Assembly: GCF_027595985.1 (NCBI RefSeq)
Contig: NC_073303.1
Coordinates: forward strand, 370,152,386 to 370,216,385
Direction: 5' to 3'
DNA length: 64,000 nt
From: Sorex araneus
Taxonomy: Eukaryota; Chordata; Mammalia; Eulipotyphla; Soricidae
Shown here: one piece after another, positions 1 through 11,565 of the stretch
How positions within the stretch are numbered: position 1 is the stretch's first letter
Layout of the letters: every line of letters starts with the position of its first letter
Program-made: the position numbers and the translations under genes
The notes under the pieces: model-generated
What the model was told of the DNA's origin: nothing
Databases searched by the model: none
Seen by the model: the letters and a program-made list of their open reading frames with translations, nothing else

Positions 1-94
1 CTCGTGCAGAAAGCTCAGACTGGGGGTCAGGGCCACAGTGCAGTGGGGAGGATGATGGCCTTGAACACAGCCAGCCTGGGCTCACTGCCCCAGC

Positions 95-165
95 ACAGCT
101 CCAGGGGAAAGCCCTGAGCACTGCTGGATGTGGTCCAAAACCCAAAAACCAAAATCACCCCCCCA
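95..165 (+). mobile_element. Type A SINE, 3' fragment
   Basis: GCTCCAGGGGAAAGCCCTGAGCACTGCTGGATGTGG followed by an A-rich tail resembles the end of a diverged type A SINE. No head is seen. Confidence 0.4.
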
Positions 166-322
166 CACACAACACCTCCCCCTTACCTTCTCCTTCCCCC
201 CACTCTGCCCCAGAACACACTTACTGTCTTCATCAGCCCCAGATTGATTGGTTTAAAATTGTTTTAGGAAAGGTTGAAACTGCGATTAGGTTAGGTGTTA
301 AGCGTTGGTGGGGCTTGGAATA

Positions 323-359
323 AATCCCAGGGATTAATTAATTAAAGGTAATTGCCTTG
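323..359. repeat. 37-bp exact duplication, copy 1
   Basis: Begins AATCCCAGGGATTAATTAAT and ends GGTAATTGCCTTG. The identical 37 bases recur at 1259-1295. Confidence 0.9.
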
Positions 360-403
360 CTCCATTGTTGGCATTTTCTTTTTTTTTCTCTCTTTTTCTT
401 TTA

Positions 404-560
404 GGTCACACCTGGTGATGCACAGGGGTTACTCCTGGCTGTACACTCAGGAATTGCCCCTGGCGGTGCTCAGGGGACCATATGGGATGCTGGGAATTGA
501 ACCCGGGTCGGCCGTGTGCAAGGCAAACACCCTACCGGCTGTGCTATTACTCCAGTCCCC
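404..560 (-). mobile_element. Type A SINE
   Basis: Near-complete minus-strand copy: T-rich tail at the left, GGTCACACCTGGTGATGCAC, B-box complement GAACCCGGGTCGG, head ending CTCCAGTCCC. Flanked by TGTTGGCATTTTCTT (366-380) and TGTTGGTATTTTCTT (561-575), a 14/15 target-site duplication. Confidence 0.88.
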
Positions 561-628
561 TGTTGGTATTTTCTTGCTTGCTTGCTCACTCACCTGCTCA
601 CTTTCTCTTTCTCTCTCTTCTTTCTTGT

Positions 629-983
<355 letters not shown>

Positions 984-1071
984 ATTATGGTTTGGCTAAC
1001 AATAAACATTTATTCAACTATTTATCCTTCTTCAGTAGGAAACTAGAAATTGTAAGATAAAAACCTATTTG

Positions 1072-1215
1072 GGGGCCTTAGTGATAAGACAGTGGGAAGG
1101 GCACTTACCTTGCATGTGGTCGACCTGGGTTCCATCCACAGTTGGCCCCATAACCCACCAGGAGTGATTCCTGAGCACAGAACCAGGTGAGTGTGACCGC
1201 AAACAAAAACACTTA
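1072..1215 (+). mobile_element. Type A SINE (diverged)
   Basis: GGGGGCCTTAGTGATAAGAC head, CTTACCTTGCATGTGG, CGACCTGGGTTCC B-box region, tail GAGTGATTCCTGAGCACAG and A-rich end. Confidence 0.75.
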
Positions 1216-1224
1216 AATAGCCTG

Positions 1225-1400
1225 GAGAGACATTTCAGGGCTAAAGGTAATTGCCTTGAATCCCAGGGATTAATTAATTAAAGGTAATTGCCTTGATCCA
1301 AGCACTGTCAAGGGCCACTTCTGAGCACACAGCTGGGAATAATCCATAAGTACTACTGGGTGTGAGTCTCAAAACAATGCAAAATGAAAAAGAAAATAAA
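1225..1400 (+). mobile_element. Type A SINE remnant carrying the 37-bp duplication
   Basis: Fragments GGTAATTGCCTTG, GATCCAAGCACTG and TCTGAGCACACAGCTGGGAATAA match the type A head and tail; the body is interrupted by the duplicated 1259-1295 segment. Confidence 0.5.
1259..1295. repeat. 37-bp exact duplication, copy 2
   Basis: Identical to 323-359. Its last 16 bases also repeat the bases immediately before it (1243-1258), as if a segment from 900 bp upstream was copied into an older SINE remnant by microhomology. Confidence 0.9.
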
Positions 1401-1950
1401 AGTCATGAAGTTATGAAATTTGCTTAGTGGATAGTCATGGAGAGTATCATGCTAAGGGAAATGAGTCAGAAAGAGAGGGGCAGACATAGAATGGCTGCAC
1501 TCATTTGTGAAATGTACAATAACATAATGAGACTGACACCCAAGGACAGTAGACACAAGGGCCAGGAATATTGCTCCATAGTTGGAAGCCTGTCTCATGA
1601 GCTGCGGGAGAAGGTAGGGAAGGGAGCACTAAGACAATGATGGTTGGAGGGATCGTTCAGGATAGGAGATGGGTGCGATCATAGATAAAGGACCACATGT
1701 GATAACCTCTCAGTATCTATAATGAAAACCATAATGCCCAAAAGTAGAGAGGGAGTGTGGGGTAAAGTGTCTTCCATAGAGGCAGGGGAAGGGTTGGAAA
1801 GGAGAGGGGTAATACTGGGAACATTGGTGGTGGAGAATGTGTACTGGTGGAGGGATGGGTGTTTGATCATTGTTTGACTGAAACTAAAACATGAGAGCTT
1901 TGTAACTGTATCTCACGGTGATTCAATAAAATGAAAAGGAAAGAAAGGAA
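1384..1950 (+). mobile_element. L1 3' end (ORF2 C-terminus plus 3' UTR)
   Basis: Contains the conserved GAGTATCATGCTAAGGGAAA / GAGTCAGAAAGAGAGGG motif of the ORF2 end, then the 3' UTR (TGTACTGGTGGAGGGATGGG, GTGATTCAATAAAAT) and A-rich tail. 5'-truncated, + strand. Confidence 0.85.
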
Positions 1951-1959
1951 AAGAAAAAT

Positions 1960-2600
1960 AAAAAAAAGAAGAATCCCCTTGCTTCTATAATTTAGTGGAC
2001 TAAGTAGGTGGTTTCTAGCCCAGTCTTAGAAATAGGGACTTACAAGGTTCCTCTACTTTTGGATGAGGAGAGGTTTGCATCTTCAGAGTCAAACTTGCAA
2101 ACTCATTGAAGTGTCATCTATTTTCCATCTCATTACCTCTGCAAGTAGCCCTTGAGGTTGCTGAAGAGTGATGCTTCTGTAGGAGAATGGCAGAGGCAGA
2201 AAGCGAGGCAGTTTGCAAATAGTGAAGATGTCGCCTGAGGGAGATGGTTTGCTTGTGAGACTCTTTTGAGACCAGAATTATCAACGTTTAACTTTCTCAT
2301 CTCTGCCTATGCTTGGACATTCAATGTTCCTTGGTACACCCCCAACTTTTCCCAGGGACTCACCAAGCCGGCTCCATCTTCCAATAGCCATACATTCCTG
2401 GGGTATTGCTCACCCAAATTTATACCCTGTGACTAAATGGGGTTAAATCATTGGTGACATCTGATGGCTTGGCTGTTGTTCACTTCCTCTTCCTCATGAA
2501 ACAGTCCTGAAGTCTGAACATGACTGGTGGATGGTCAGGCTCTGGGGCCCTGCACTGGAGGGGGTTATTCTGAGGGAAGCTGGGAGCAACCCTGGTATAT
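1960..2600. other. No gene or repeat recognised
   Basis: Single-copy-looking intergenic DNA; no long open frame, no convincing splice-site pairing. Confidence 0.5.
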
Positions 2601-2939
2601 GTCCCCCCCGGGGTCAACCAGGGGTGTATGCTTCAGTGCCCGTTGCCCCCCAATTTGGTGATTGGGGAATTGAGCAACAGAAGACAGATTAAAGGCAGGT
2701 AAACTTTAATTAACAACAAAATATATGACAACACTTCCACTCCCTTTTGTCCAAAAAAGCTGCTTGGTGACTCTCTACTTAGAGGCATCAGTGGGTTTCC
2801 TTAGTTCAGTAAAAAAATTTTGAAATTAATGATTTATATTTCCTGCTTTTTAGCCTTTATTAAAAAACCAAGTTAATTAAAGTTTCAGTCTATGCAAATG
2901 CCCAACTCTTGTGTCTGTCTGTTTGATCTATACCTATTG

Positions 2940-4220
2940 TATAAAAATAAAAAGAAAAGGCGCGCTGGCGGTGAGGCAGGCGAAGGAAGGAAGAAGGCCA
3001 AACTGGTTGCTCGATCGGTTTATTTCATGTCCATCTCCATTCTCCTCTGATTCTCCTCCTGCTTCTTTCTCCCCCATCCTACTTCATTCTCTCTCTCTCT
3101 GCCTCTCTCCCGGCTCTCGGTCTCTCTCTCGATCTGTGGATCTGGCCCCGTGGATCTGGCCCCCGTGGATCTGGCTCCCATGGATTTGGCCCCGGTGGAT
3201 CTGGCGCCGTGGATCTGGCCCCCAACCCACTCTTCCAGCCTAGTTAAATCTCCACCGCATGAGGGGGTTGGGGCATACACATAGGTGTGGTCAGCAATAG
3301 ATTAAGGTTCTTTTTCCTCAGGGGATGCTTCTCCTAGGACTTAATTCTCTTTCAGCAGGAGGATCCACCCAAGGGCAGAGTCCCATGAATGTGTTTCTCT
3401 TCTCCTCAGCCAGCAAACATATAAGAATTCATAATATTAATTATTTTGTATGGACACAATAAGAGATGCATTAAAGCTTATAGAATTGCTCTCCTGGGGC
3501 CATCTCAATCTCAGACTACAGTGCTCAGGCCAGATCAGTCTTTCCTATCCCTGGCAGGGTCCCAGTCTCATAATTACTATTGGATCATGACAGCATTTGT
3601 CTATGATCAAGCTCTTAACTTATAGTTAAGAATTAGGCACTTTGGCCAGGCCCATCTCGATGCCAGGGTAGCACATAACTCACCGCTTGCCCTGGATCCT
3701 TCCCGTCCCACGTCGGGGACCCTCCTTTGGGGTGCTAGGAACTGAGGGCAACTGAGGCTTAAGTGGAGAAAGCAGATGCCCAGGAGGGAATATCGAGGCC
3801 AATTAAGTCTTAAGTTATAAAAACATAATATTGTCTTCTTGTGTCTATACAAAAAAGACATAGCTTTAAAGTAAATTATTCAAAAGGCATAAAGAGGAGA
3901 GAAAGGCAATGTTATAATATTCAGTGTCCTAGGAAGTTCTGACCTTACCAATTAACAGAGTTTGATTAAGGGAAGAGCAGATAAACTGGTAGAAATGGTT
4001 ACAGATAAACAAAGGAATGGGAGTGACTCGGGAGCACTTTGATGGGTGTGACTGATAAACCTAAGCTCCTAGTGGCAAGGGGGAAAGGACAAACCAATGA
4101 TATCCAACACCTATAATGTGTTAATCACACACATTGAGTGCTGATCTCTGAGATTAGTACTTTACCTATTGTTTTCTGGTGGAGCCACAAAAGCAGCTAG
4201 AATTTTGGCACCTAACATCA
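2940..4220 (-). mobile_element. Possible LTR/endogenous-retrovirus relic
   Basis: Read on the minus strand, the stretch has LTR-like features: a TGTTAGGTGCC start near 4219, a TATA-like TTTTTATAACTT near 3820, and CCCCGACGTGGGAC near 3705, faintly like a tRNA-Lys primer-binding site. No gag, pro or pol frame is detectable, so any internal region is deleted or this is not a provirus. A minisatellite lies at the lower end. Low confidence; boundaries guessed. Confidence 0.22.
3131..3224. repeat. Minisatellite, about 6 units of 14-17 bp
   Basis: Imperfect tandem units of the form GTGGATCTGGCCCC (variants CATGGATTTGG, CGGTGGATCTGGCG). The open frames over it are periodic and not protein-like. Confidence 0.85.
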
Positions 4221-4371
4221 CCTAAGGGAGAACACAAACGGGGAAGACTACAGGCAATATTGATGCTCAAAAAGACTCAGAGAGTATCTAACACCCTAGA
4301 ATATCTGCTTCCAGCACTGATATTTATGATTCTCAAAATTATTTACTATTATTGGTAATGTTATTGTGCTT

Positions 4372-4619
4372 GTATCACTGTATCACTATCATCCCGTTGC
4401 TTATCGATTTGCTCGAGTGGGCACCAGTAATATTTCCATTGTGACACTTGTTACTGTTTTTGGCATATTGAATATGCCACGGGGAGCTTGCCAGGCTCTG
4501 CCGTGTGGGTGGGATACTCTCAGTAGCTTGCCAGGCTCTCCAAGAGGGGCAGAGGAATCGAACCTGGGTCAGTCGCATGCAAGGCAATTGCCCTACCTGC
4601 TGTGCTATCGCTCCAGCCT
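4372..4619 (-). mobile_element. Type B SINE, complete
   Basis: Minus-strand full copy from TATCACTATCATCCCGTTGC (tail) to TGCTATCGCTCCAGCC (head). Perfect 12-bp target-site duplication GTTATTGTGCTT at 4360-4371 and 4620-4631. Confidence 0.95.
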
Positions 4620-4967
4620 GTTATTGTGCTTAACTAGCTTATTCCCCTAAGCTAGTGGCCAATATTTGTACTTACTTTATTTGGTCTAATGATTCAGATT
4701 ATACAAAACACTGCTAGGGTCTCTGGATGACTTATGAGAAGTGGGAAGGAGAAAGGTGACAGCCTCAAGAAGGGAATCTGCCATTATCTCTCTATCTGGG
4801 AATGACTGGGGAATTCTAGGATTGCCAGGAGTCTGCTATGAGCTTTGCTCCTTGGAGGAAAAGAAAGTCAGTCCTAGACCTTAGCACTTTTTCTTGCCTT
4901 TTTCTCAGAAAAGAATTTCAGGAGAAGATAATCAGCAAAGTATGAGCAAAGGGGGGGGGTGGTAGGG

Positions 4968-5319
4968 AAAGAGAGAGACACACACACACAGAGACAGAGA
5001 GACAGAGAGGGAGAGAGAGACAGAGAGGAGAGGGAGAGGGAGAGGGAGAGACAGAGAAAGAGAGAAACAGAGAGAGACAGGGAGAAAGAAACAGAGACAG
5101 GAAGAGAGAGAGGGAGAGAGGGAGAAAGAGGGAGAGGGAGAGTGGGAGAGAGGGAGAAAGAGAGGGAGAGAGGGAGAGAGAAAGGGAGAGACAGAGAGAG
5201 GGAGAGACAGAGAGAGAGGGAGGGAGAGAGGGAGAGAGAGGGAGAGAGGGAGAGAGAGGGATAGGGAAAGAGAGACAGGGAGAAAGAGGGAGAGAGAGAG
5301 GGAGAGACGGAGAGAGAGG

Positions 5320-5375
<56 letters not shown>

Positions 5376-5414
5376 AGAGAGATATATATATATAGAGAGA
5401 GAGGGAGAGAGAGA
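4968..5414. repeat. (GA)n-rich polypurine tract
   Basis: About 450 bp of GAGAGAGGGAGAGACAGA-type purine repeats ending in pure (GA)n with a short TATATATATA interruption. Long frames here are repeat artefacts. Confidence 0.97.
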
Positions 5415-5600
5415 ATAATGCATGAGTTCCAGGATACACCCCAGCATCCTAGCATTGATATGAAAGCACACATCTCAAGAGGAGAGATGAGGAGACACAT
5501 GTGCTCAGGTATCACGTGTGCTTGGCCACAACATGGGCACAATCAGCACATGGCCAGGCAGCACATGCACATGCTTCCTTTGCTCAAGTTGTCTTTTATA
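5415..5600. repeat. Repeat flank shared with 33203-33365
   Basis: GTGCTCAGG..., TGAAAGCA...CATCTC and GGCAGCACATG blocks occur in the same order after a GA tract here and at 33.2 kb, so both are copies of one dispersed element (possibly an LTR), class unidentified. Confidence 0.55.
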
Positions 5601-5747
5601 GGGCTTTTCCCAAGTGGCCACTTGGCCACTTGCTGGGCCTCTACCTGGGTACGAGTCCTTTGCCAGGGCAGTTGCCGAGGGGGTAGAGTTAGGAGTAGTA
5701 GATGGTCTTTGAAATTCCTTTCCTGGCCTCTGTTCCTCCAGGAACTT

Positions 5748-5750
<3 letters not shown>

Positions 5751-5813
<63 letters not shown>
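5751..5813. repeat. (GT)n microsatellite
   Basis: About 31 uninterrupted GT units. Confidence 0.98.
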
Positions 5814-5814
<1 letters not shown>

Positions 5815-6239
5815 AGTAGGGGTGGGGATTGCGGCCTTCTCTGGGTCTATGCTGGAGCCCTGTGAAGGTCTTCCCAGGCTTTAGTTCCTGTGCTCACAGG
5901 TGAGTGTTTGAGGCTCAGGAACTCGTTGCCATGGGGAGCCCTTCCCTACCCTTCCCTACCCACCTGCCTGCCTGCGTCAACAGCAGTGAGTGAGGTAGAA
6001 AACCACTTATGCATGGTATCCCACCCACATGGGTCAAATGATTAACACTCTTACTACATCAGCAAATGATGAATGATCAATAAGAAATGAAAGCGTGAAC
6101 ACTCCTTGGAATTGGTGGAAAACCCTCTTTTCCACAAAGCTGGAACTTTGGAATACTATTAAAGTCTGGATTCTGGCAGGAACTGGAATACGAAGCTTCT
6201 TACTGATAATTTGTTTCATTCTTTTTTTTTTTTTTTTTT

Positions 6240-6488
6240 TGACTGTAGCGATATTCCAGTGGGTAGGGCATTTGCCTTACATATGGCTGAACCGGGGTTA
6301 ATTCATTCTTCCCTCTCAGAGAGGCTGGCAAGCTACTGGGGGTATCCCGCCTGCACAGCAGAGCCTGGCAAGCTCCCCATGGTGTATTTGATATGCCAAA
6401 ACCAATAACAACAAGTCTCACAATGGAGACGTTACTGGTGCCCGCTCGAGCAAATTGATGAACAACAGGACGACAGTGCTACAGTGCT
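6240..6488 (+). mobile_element. Type B SINE
   Basis: Head GACTGTAGCGATATTCCAGTG, body AGAGCCTGGCAAGCTCCCC, tail CAGGACGACAGTGCTACAGTG. Older copy with scattered substitutions. Confidence 0.9.
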
Positions 6489-6496
6489 TTTTTTTT

Positions 6497-6653
6497 GAGG
6501 GGAGCCACACCCAGTGGTGCTCATGACTTCCTCTTGCTCTTTACTCAGGGAGCACTCTTGGCAAGCTTGGGGGACCATATGGCGTAGGAGATTGAACCTG
6601 GGTTGGCTGCATGCAAGACAAGTACCTTACCCACCATCCTATTGCTCTGGGTC
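6497..6653 (-). mobile_element. Type A SINE, tail-to-tail with the preceding type B copy
   Basis: GAGCCACACCCAGTGGTGC ... GGGGGACCATATGG ... GAACCTGGGTTGGCTGCATG, reading as a minus-strand copy. Confidence 0.85.
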
Positions 6654-6659
6654 CTTGAT

Positions 6660-8690
6660 AGTTTGTTTCAGCATCAAGATCCTGTACTGAGCCGGAGGCA
6701 GTATCAACCCACAACCAGAAGGGCCCATTCTCAGAAATCAGACATCCCTTTGACTGTTGGAAGACTCACCCTGAAGCCTTCACATGTGTGATATTTACAG
6801 TTCTCATTTAAAGAGTGAAAAGGTGAGAGGTATGTGGGAAATCATCCTCAGAACAATAACCCCGAGGTTGGGATAGCCGCCTGGGCTAAACAGTTTAGAT
6901 GTTTCATAATATAATCTGGGCAAACCAAAATGTGGCTGGAAAGAATAGAATAAAACGGTTTAGGGTCTTTTAAATATCGAGGGAAGCATCCTCGAAAGCA
7001 GAACAGGAAATTGTCATGACAATATTTTAAGGGTGACTGCTGATTTGCTGTGTGAACTTCTCCATCCTCTGCTTTCCATGTACCCATTGGGTTTTGCTAT
7101 TTCACAAACTGTGCTGAACTGTCTCTGTCAACTTAAACAATGGTTCACGTGTTGGGGACCAGGCTGGGGGAGCGAAATTGTATTGAATAAACGGCCAACT
7201 CGGGGGGAGTTCACTCTTGGCTGCTCGTGGCCAGACTAACGCGTGAACAGTCCTTGTGTGTGTCTTTGTTTATCTCCTTCTCTGCCACCAGCCCTGCTGT
7301 CCTGGACAGTACAACCGGCTGGGCAGGATTCTAGATGTCACTTGGCATATGGATTTGACAGTTGGGAGTTCTCTTCTTGTAGTTTCTGAAAGAGGCGTGC
7401 CGCTTCCTTCTGGTCTTCGTGGTTTCAGAGGAGAAACCTGCTGTCGTTTTGAATGAGTGTTTTCCTAGAGGGAAGATGCCATTTTTTCTCTGGCTAAACT
7501 CAAGGTTTTTAAAATTTCTTTTTTCTTGTGTGGAGCACAAGTTTCTTCCAGCACTTGAGGCAACTGGGCTAAGAAACAGCACCCAGAGTCCAGTTCTGGT
7601 ACCCCTGAGCAGACCCCAACCCCAAGGTGATTGTTTGCTTATTAATTATTCTTCACTTTGCTCACCATCCCTAATTAATAATGTCTGGGAAGTATGATAG
7701 CCTTTTGCCAGTTTTGTTCTAGGTTCTGTGAAAAATAGGAATGAGGGATTTTTTTCTCTCATGTTACTCAGCTACTTATTTGGGAACATCTGCCAACACT
7801 TTAAATAACGTGAATAGGTAATGTGAGAGGCCAAGGTATAGAATGAGATTAGACTCAAAGCACAAAAATGTCAACACTGGTTCTCTGGGAAGTTAACTGC
7901 CTCAGAAATCTGGGGCCATTGTTGGAACATAATGCAGCTCAAAGTCTTAACACTCTCTCTCACTCTTTGGCCTTCAGGAGCAAGATCCAACGATTCTGTG
8001 AGCTTTTTGTACTGGGCTAAGTTGAACAAACAAAAACTACAAGTGCTGTCACTTTATCTCAAGTCATTGTGCCCTGTAATTGGGAGAAACAATGCCGGTT
8101 TTGCCTTCTCTTTATGAAGTGATATGGTCAGCAAAAGAGCCATTTTAGGATGTTTATAAGGAGGATGGTTACAGAATGTCAGAATTCAATATCTCGTTTC
8201 CTTGAGGCTACTGGCTGGCTCTGTCACCTTGGAGAAGCAAGTAATCAGATCGCCTTTGGCTCCAGAATCAGAGACTCGTGGAATTAAATAGAATTTAGAA
8301 GCAAAGTAAAAGGCAAACATAGATTAAACGACAACGATTAAAAAATGCACAGGCAGATTAAACATTTAGCAAAACAAGTTCTTTAGTAAGTCTGCTGAGC
8401 TGTGATCCTGTGTACAGCCAATTTCAGGCCTCAGAGATTGGGGCGGGGACTGGCAGGCAGAAAGGGGCTCCAGAAAACTGAGAGCTTGAACAGTAAAAGA
8501 GATCAAAAGCCATGGTTAATCTTGGACCACTGTAAGGCTGAACAGATCTGGGTAAATTGGAGGGCGTGGGTCAGCCTGTGACCCGGCAGCAGAGCCCCTG
8601 GAAGCTGCTTGATTCCACAATCCAAAATTGCCACCATGGCCCCAGCCAGAACTACCATCTCAGGAGGAACCGCACCAAAATATAATCTGC
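6660..8690. other. Single-copy-looking intergenic DNA
   Basis: No recognised repeat or gene over about 2 kb. Open frames are short and overlap in several phases. No exon is supported. Confidence 0.45.
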
Positions 8691-8830
8691 TGAAAATTTG
8701 GCTATGCAGGTTTTGTGACTGAAATCTCCAGGCTTTCTCTGGCCTGGGATAGACTGCCTCCCCCCACCTCTTCGTACTTTGGGAAGCCGTGGCAGTCATG
8801 TCCACACCCCAAAGCTGCCACCCAGTTTAA
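8690..8830 (+). mobile_element. Fragment of the composite element (see 43105-43730)
   Basis: GACTGAAATCTCCAGGC, a TCCCCCCACCTCTTCGTAC-like block and GGGAAGCCGTGGCAGTCATG align in order with 43160-43265. No type B tail is attached here. Confidence 0.5.
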
Positions 8831-8884
8831 AAAAACCTGCCCCAGCCTTACCTTCCTGATACAAATACTGAATGCCCCGAACAA

Positions 8885-9150
8885 ACGAGATGACCTCTTA
8901 GAACCTGTATTGCAAACCATAATGCACAAACGGAGAGAGAGGAAGAAAAGTGCCTCCATAGAGGCAGACTGGGGGTAGTGGTGGTGGTGGGGGTGCTAAG
9001 GACGATGGTGGGAGGGAAACGGAGGACATTGGTGGTGGGAAATGTGCACTGGTGGAGGGATGAGTTTTGGATCATTGTATGACTGAAACCCAATTACAAA
9101 AAAGCTTTGTAATGATCTGTCTCACAGATATTCAATTAAAAAACATTTAA
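8885..9150 (+). mobile_element. L1 3' UTR fragment
   Basis: GTGCCTCCATAGAGGCAG, CATTGGTGGTGGGAAATGTG, CACTGGTGGAGGGATGAG, CATTGTATGACTGAAACCC and an A-rich end match the other L1 3' UTRs in the window. Confidence 0.85.
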
Positions 9151-9329
9151 TTTTCATATGGAACCTCAGATTTTTCTGTAATGCATATTATGAGGCTTTC
9201 AGTTATTTTCATAATGCAATCATTAGGAGCTATCTGGTGCAAGTGTAGAAGGCCTTTGCACCACTCAGATGTCTTGGTAAGATAAGTGTGGTCCCAGCTC
9301 ACTATTTCCAAACGATCACTGTGGGAAAA

Positions 9330-9690
9330 ACCTGAGTGGAAGAGGCTTTGTGATATCAGCTGTTACAGGCATTTGGTGTTCTGACACCAACCCTACCACC
9401 CGTGTGACCTCCCCTCCACAAGTACTCCCAGTTTTCCACCCCCTCACCCTTGAGCCTGTTCCCTTGGCAGATACAACCAAATTTATTTCATATTGTTTGT
9501 TGCAACAAAATGGCAAATAGAATGATCAGAAAATAGATCGATAAAGTCAACTTGTGACCGTTGCTGTATCTCACAATGTTGTTACTTAAAGTCATTGTCT
9601 GAGGATGTATTGAGCTGTTTGGTGCTGGTTTAGCCTTTTATGTTATCGTTTTTGCTCATTGAGTTTGGTGAGATTCTATACAACTTTACC
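9330..9690. repeat. Unclassified dispersed repeat, copy 1
   Basis: Shares ordered blocks with 29455-29790: TGTTACAGGCATT, pyrimidine-rich CACC runs, GTTGCTGTATCTCACAATG, AAAGTCATTGTCTGAGG and GTTTTTGCTCATTGAG. Possibly the 3' end of an old LINE. Confidence 0.5.
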
Positions 9691-9896
9691 ATCAAATTTG
9701 CTGTGTTCCTACCCGGCTATTAGTACTGTGAAACATACAGTTTTACGAGCAACGTAGTGGTTTCTTTCAAACAGCAGTTAAAGGTTCCTAAGGTATATAA
9801 GCTTCCAGCCTTTGTTCTTAAAACTTATGCCTACAACAGACAGAACATTGTAATTTTTAAAGCAATAGGTCTTTAAGCTTCTTTTAAAAATTTTTT

Positions 9897-10045
9897 TGAG
9901 TTATGCTTAAGGGTAATTCCTGGCTTTGCACTCAGAAATTACTTCTGGTGGTGCTCAGGGGACCATACAGGATGCCAACTATAGAACCTGGGCTGGCTGC
10001 ATGCAAGGCAGGTGATCTAATTGTTGCATCATCTCTCTAGCCCCT
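9897..10045 (-). mobile_element. Type A SINE (diverged)
   Basis: GCACTCAGAAATTACTTCTG, GGGGACCATACAGGATGCC, GAACCTGGGCTGGCTGCATG and CATCTCTCTAGCCCCT in order. Confidence 0.85.
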
Positions 10046-10419
10046 AAGCAGTAGGCTTTAAAAAATATAGCATTTTAGGTAATAGAGAAAAAATGAGCAG
10101 AAAGCAGAAATTCCCACCCATAGTTTTCCCTTTAACAACCTCTTGCATTAGTATATAATTATCTTCATACTACATTTATTATCTTCAGTGAATTGGGAGG
10201 GAAATATTATTAACTAAAGTGCATAGTTTACATTAGCTTTACTCTAATTCAGTTCTCTGGGTTTTAGAAATACACAATGTCACACACCCACTATTGCAAT
10301 ATTATATAGAAAACTCTCAAAGCCTTAATGTCCTTTGTGATCCATTTCTGTGCTCCATCTCATACTACTGAACTCCCAAACCCACCAACTTACTGTCTCT
10401 AATCTGCTATCCTCGAATG

Positions 10420-11080
10420 ATATGTAGTTGCGGTCACACTTTTCAGATCAGTTTCCTTAACTTAATGATAAGCATCTAAGATTTCACAATGCTTTTGAGT
10501 AGTTTTATAGGGTTGAGTAATATTCCATTTTATGGCTATACTATAATTTATCTATGTACTGCTTTTCATTTAATTTAATCTTTTGCAGTGTTGAGGATTG
10601 AACCCTGGTTATCTGTATGTAAACTATGCACTTTATCACTGAGTCACATCCAGACTCTTATCTACCTGCCTTTTAAAGACCATTTTTGTTGTTTCCAGCA
10701 ATGTATGTATCAAACCCAGGACTTGAGCCCATTTAGTTGTCTCTGTGGCTCCTACATGTTCTATTTTTGGTGAATGTGGCACTTTTCTAAAATGATGGTA
10801 CTGATTATAACCTCATTAGCAGAGCTGGGAGTAGAGGTGGCTTTACATCCTCCATAACATTCGGTATATTCAGTCTCTTGTTTCCTTATTCCAGTGGTGT
10901 GAAGTGGCCATTGGTGGTTTGAGTTTGCGTTTCTCCAGTGCCATTGGTGGTTTGAGTTTGCATTTCTCCAATGACCGATGAATTTGGAAACTTGGTAGGT
11001 GTTCATGGACTACCCACACTTTGTGAAACGCTATTACATGTATTTTCTCCATTTGTTTATCTTCAACATTTGGATTGTAG
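10420..11080 (-). mobile_element. Old L1 ORF2/3' fragment
   Basis: Degraded minus-strand L1 blocks: GAGTAATATTCCATTTTATGG, GAGTTTGCATTTCTCCAATGACC (complement of the ORF2 3' region). Interrupted by other sequence and by a local tandem duplication. Confidence 0.5.
10907..10972. repeat. 33-bp tandem duplication
   Basis: Two adjacent units beginning GCCATTGGTGGTTTGAGTTT differ at only a few sites (GCGTTTCTCCAGT versus GCATTTCTCCAAT). Confidence 0.9.
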
Positions 11081-11417
11081 TTCTTTGTGCTTTTTATCCC
11101 ACACCCACACCCAATATTTTTCTCAACCCTTGGCTTGACTAATTTCTTCATCGTCCTTGTGAGGAGATTTAATCGTTTCTTAAGAGAGCAATTTTCTAGA
11201 GATAGCACAGTAGTATCAACAGAGATAGAAAGCTTAGTATTGTGTTTAGAATATTTGCTGTTCACAGAACATAAATTCTTTTGAAAGAACTGTGTTCTGA
11301 ATGGGAAGTTCAAAGTTACCATGTATCACTGAAAAGTTCCTGCTTTTTTGAAAATGTTCTATCAGAAAAAAGAAGAACTTTAAAAAGCAGCAATAGCACA
11401 CAAAAGTATAGCACTGT

Positions 11418-11565
11418 CTTGCTTGGGGCGGACTCTTTTGATTCCCGACATTGCAGATGGTCTGAGCACCATCAGAAGCAATCCTGAGCACAGAGTTAGG
11501 AATAATCACTGGAATTCCTAGCTAGGAGAACCACTGAACACCACTGGTTGTGGCCTCAAAAACAC
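11418..11565 (+). mobile_element. Type A SINE, old copy
   Basis: TTTTGATTCCCGACATTGCA, AGCAATCCTGAGCACAGAGT, GTTGTGGCCTCAAAAAC preserve the tail; the head is poorly preserved. Confidence 0.5.

Noticed and set aside
4874..5542. 222-codon Ser/Leu-rich frame
   Set aside because: Lies on the GA/CT repeat.
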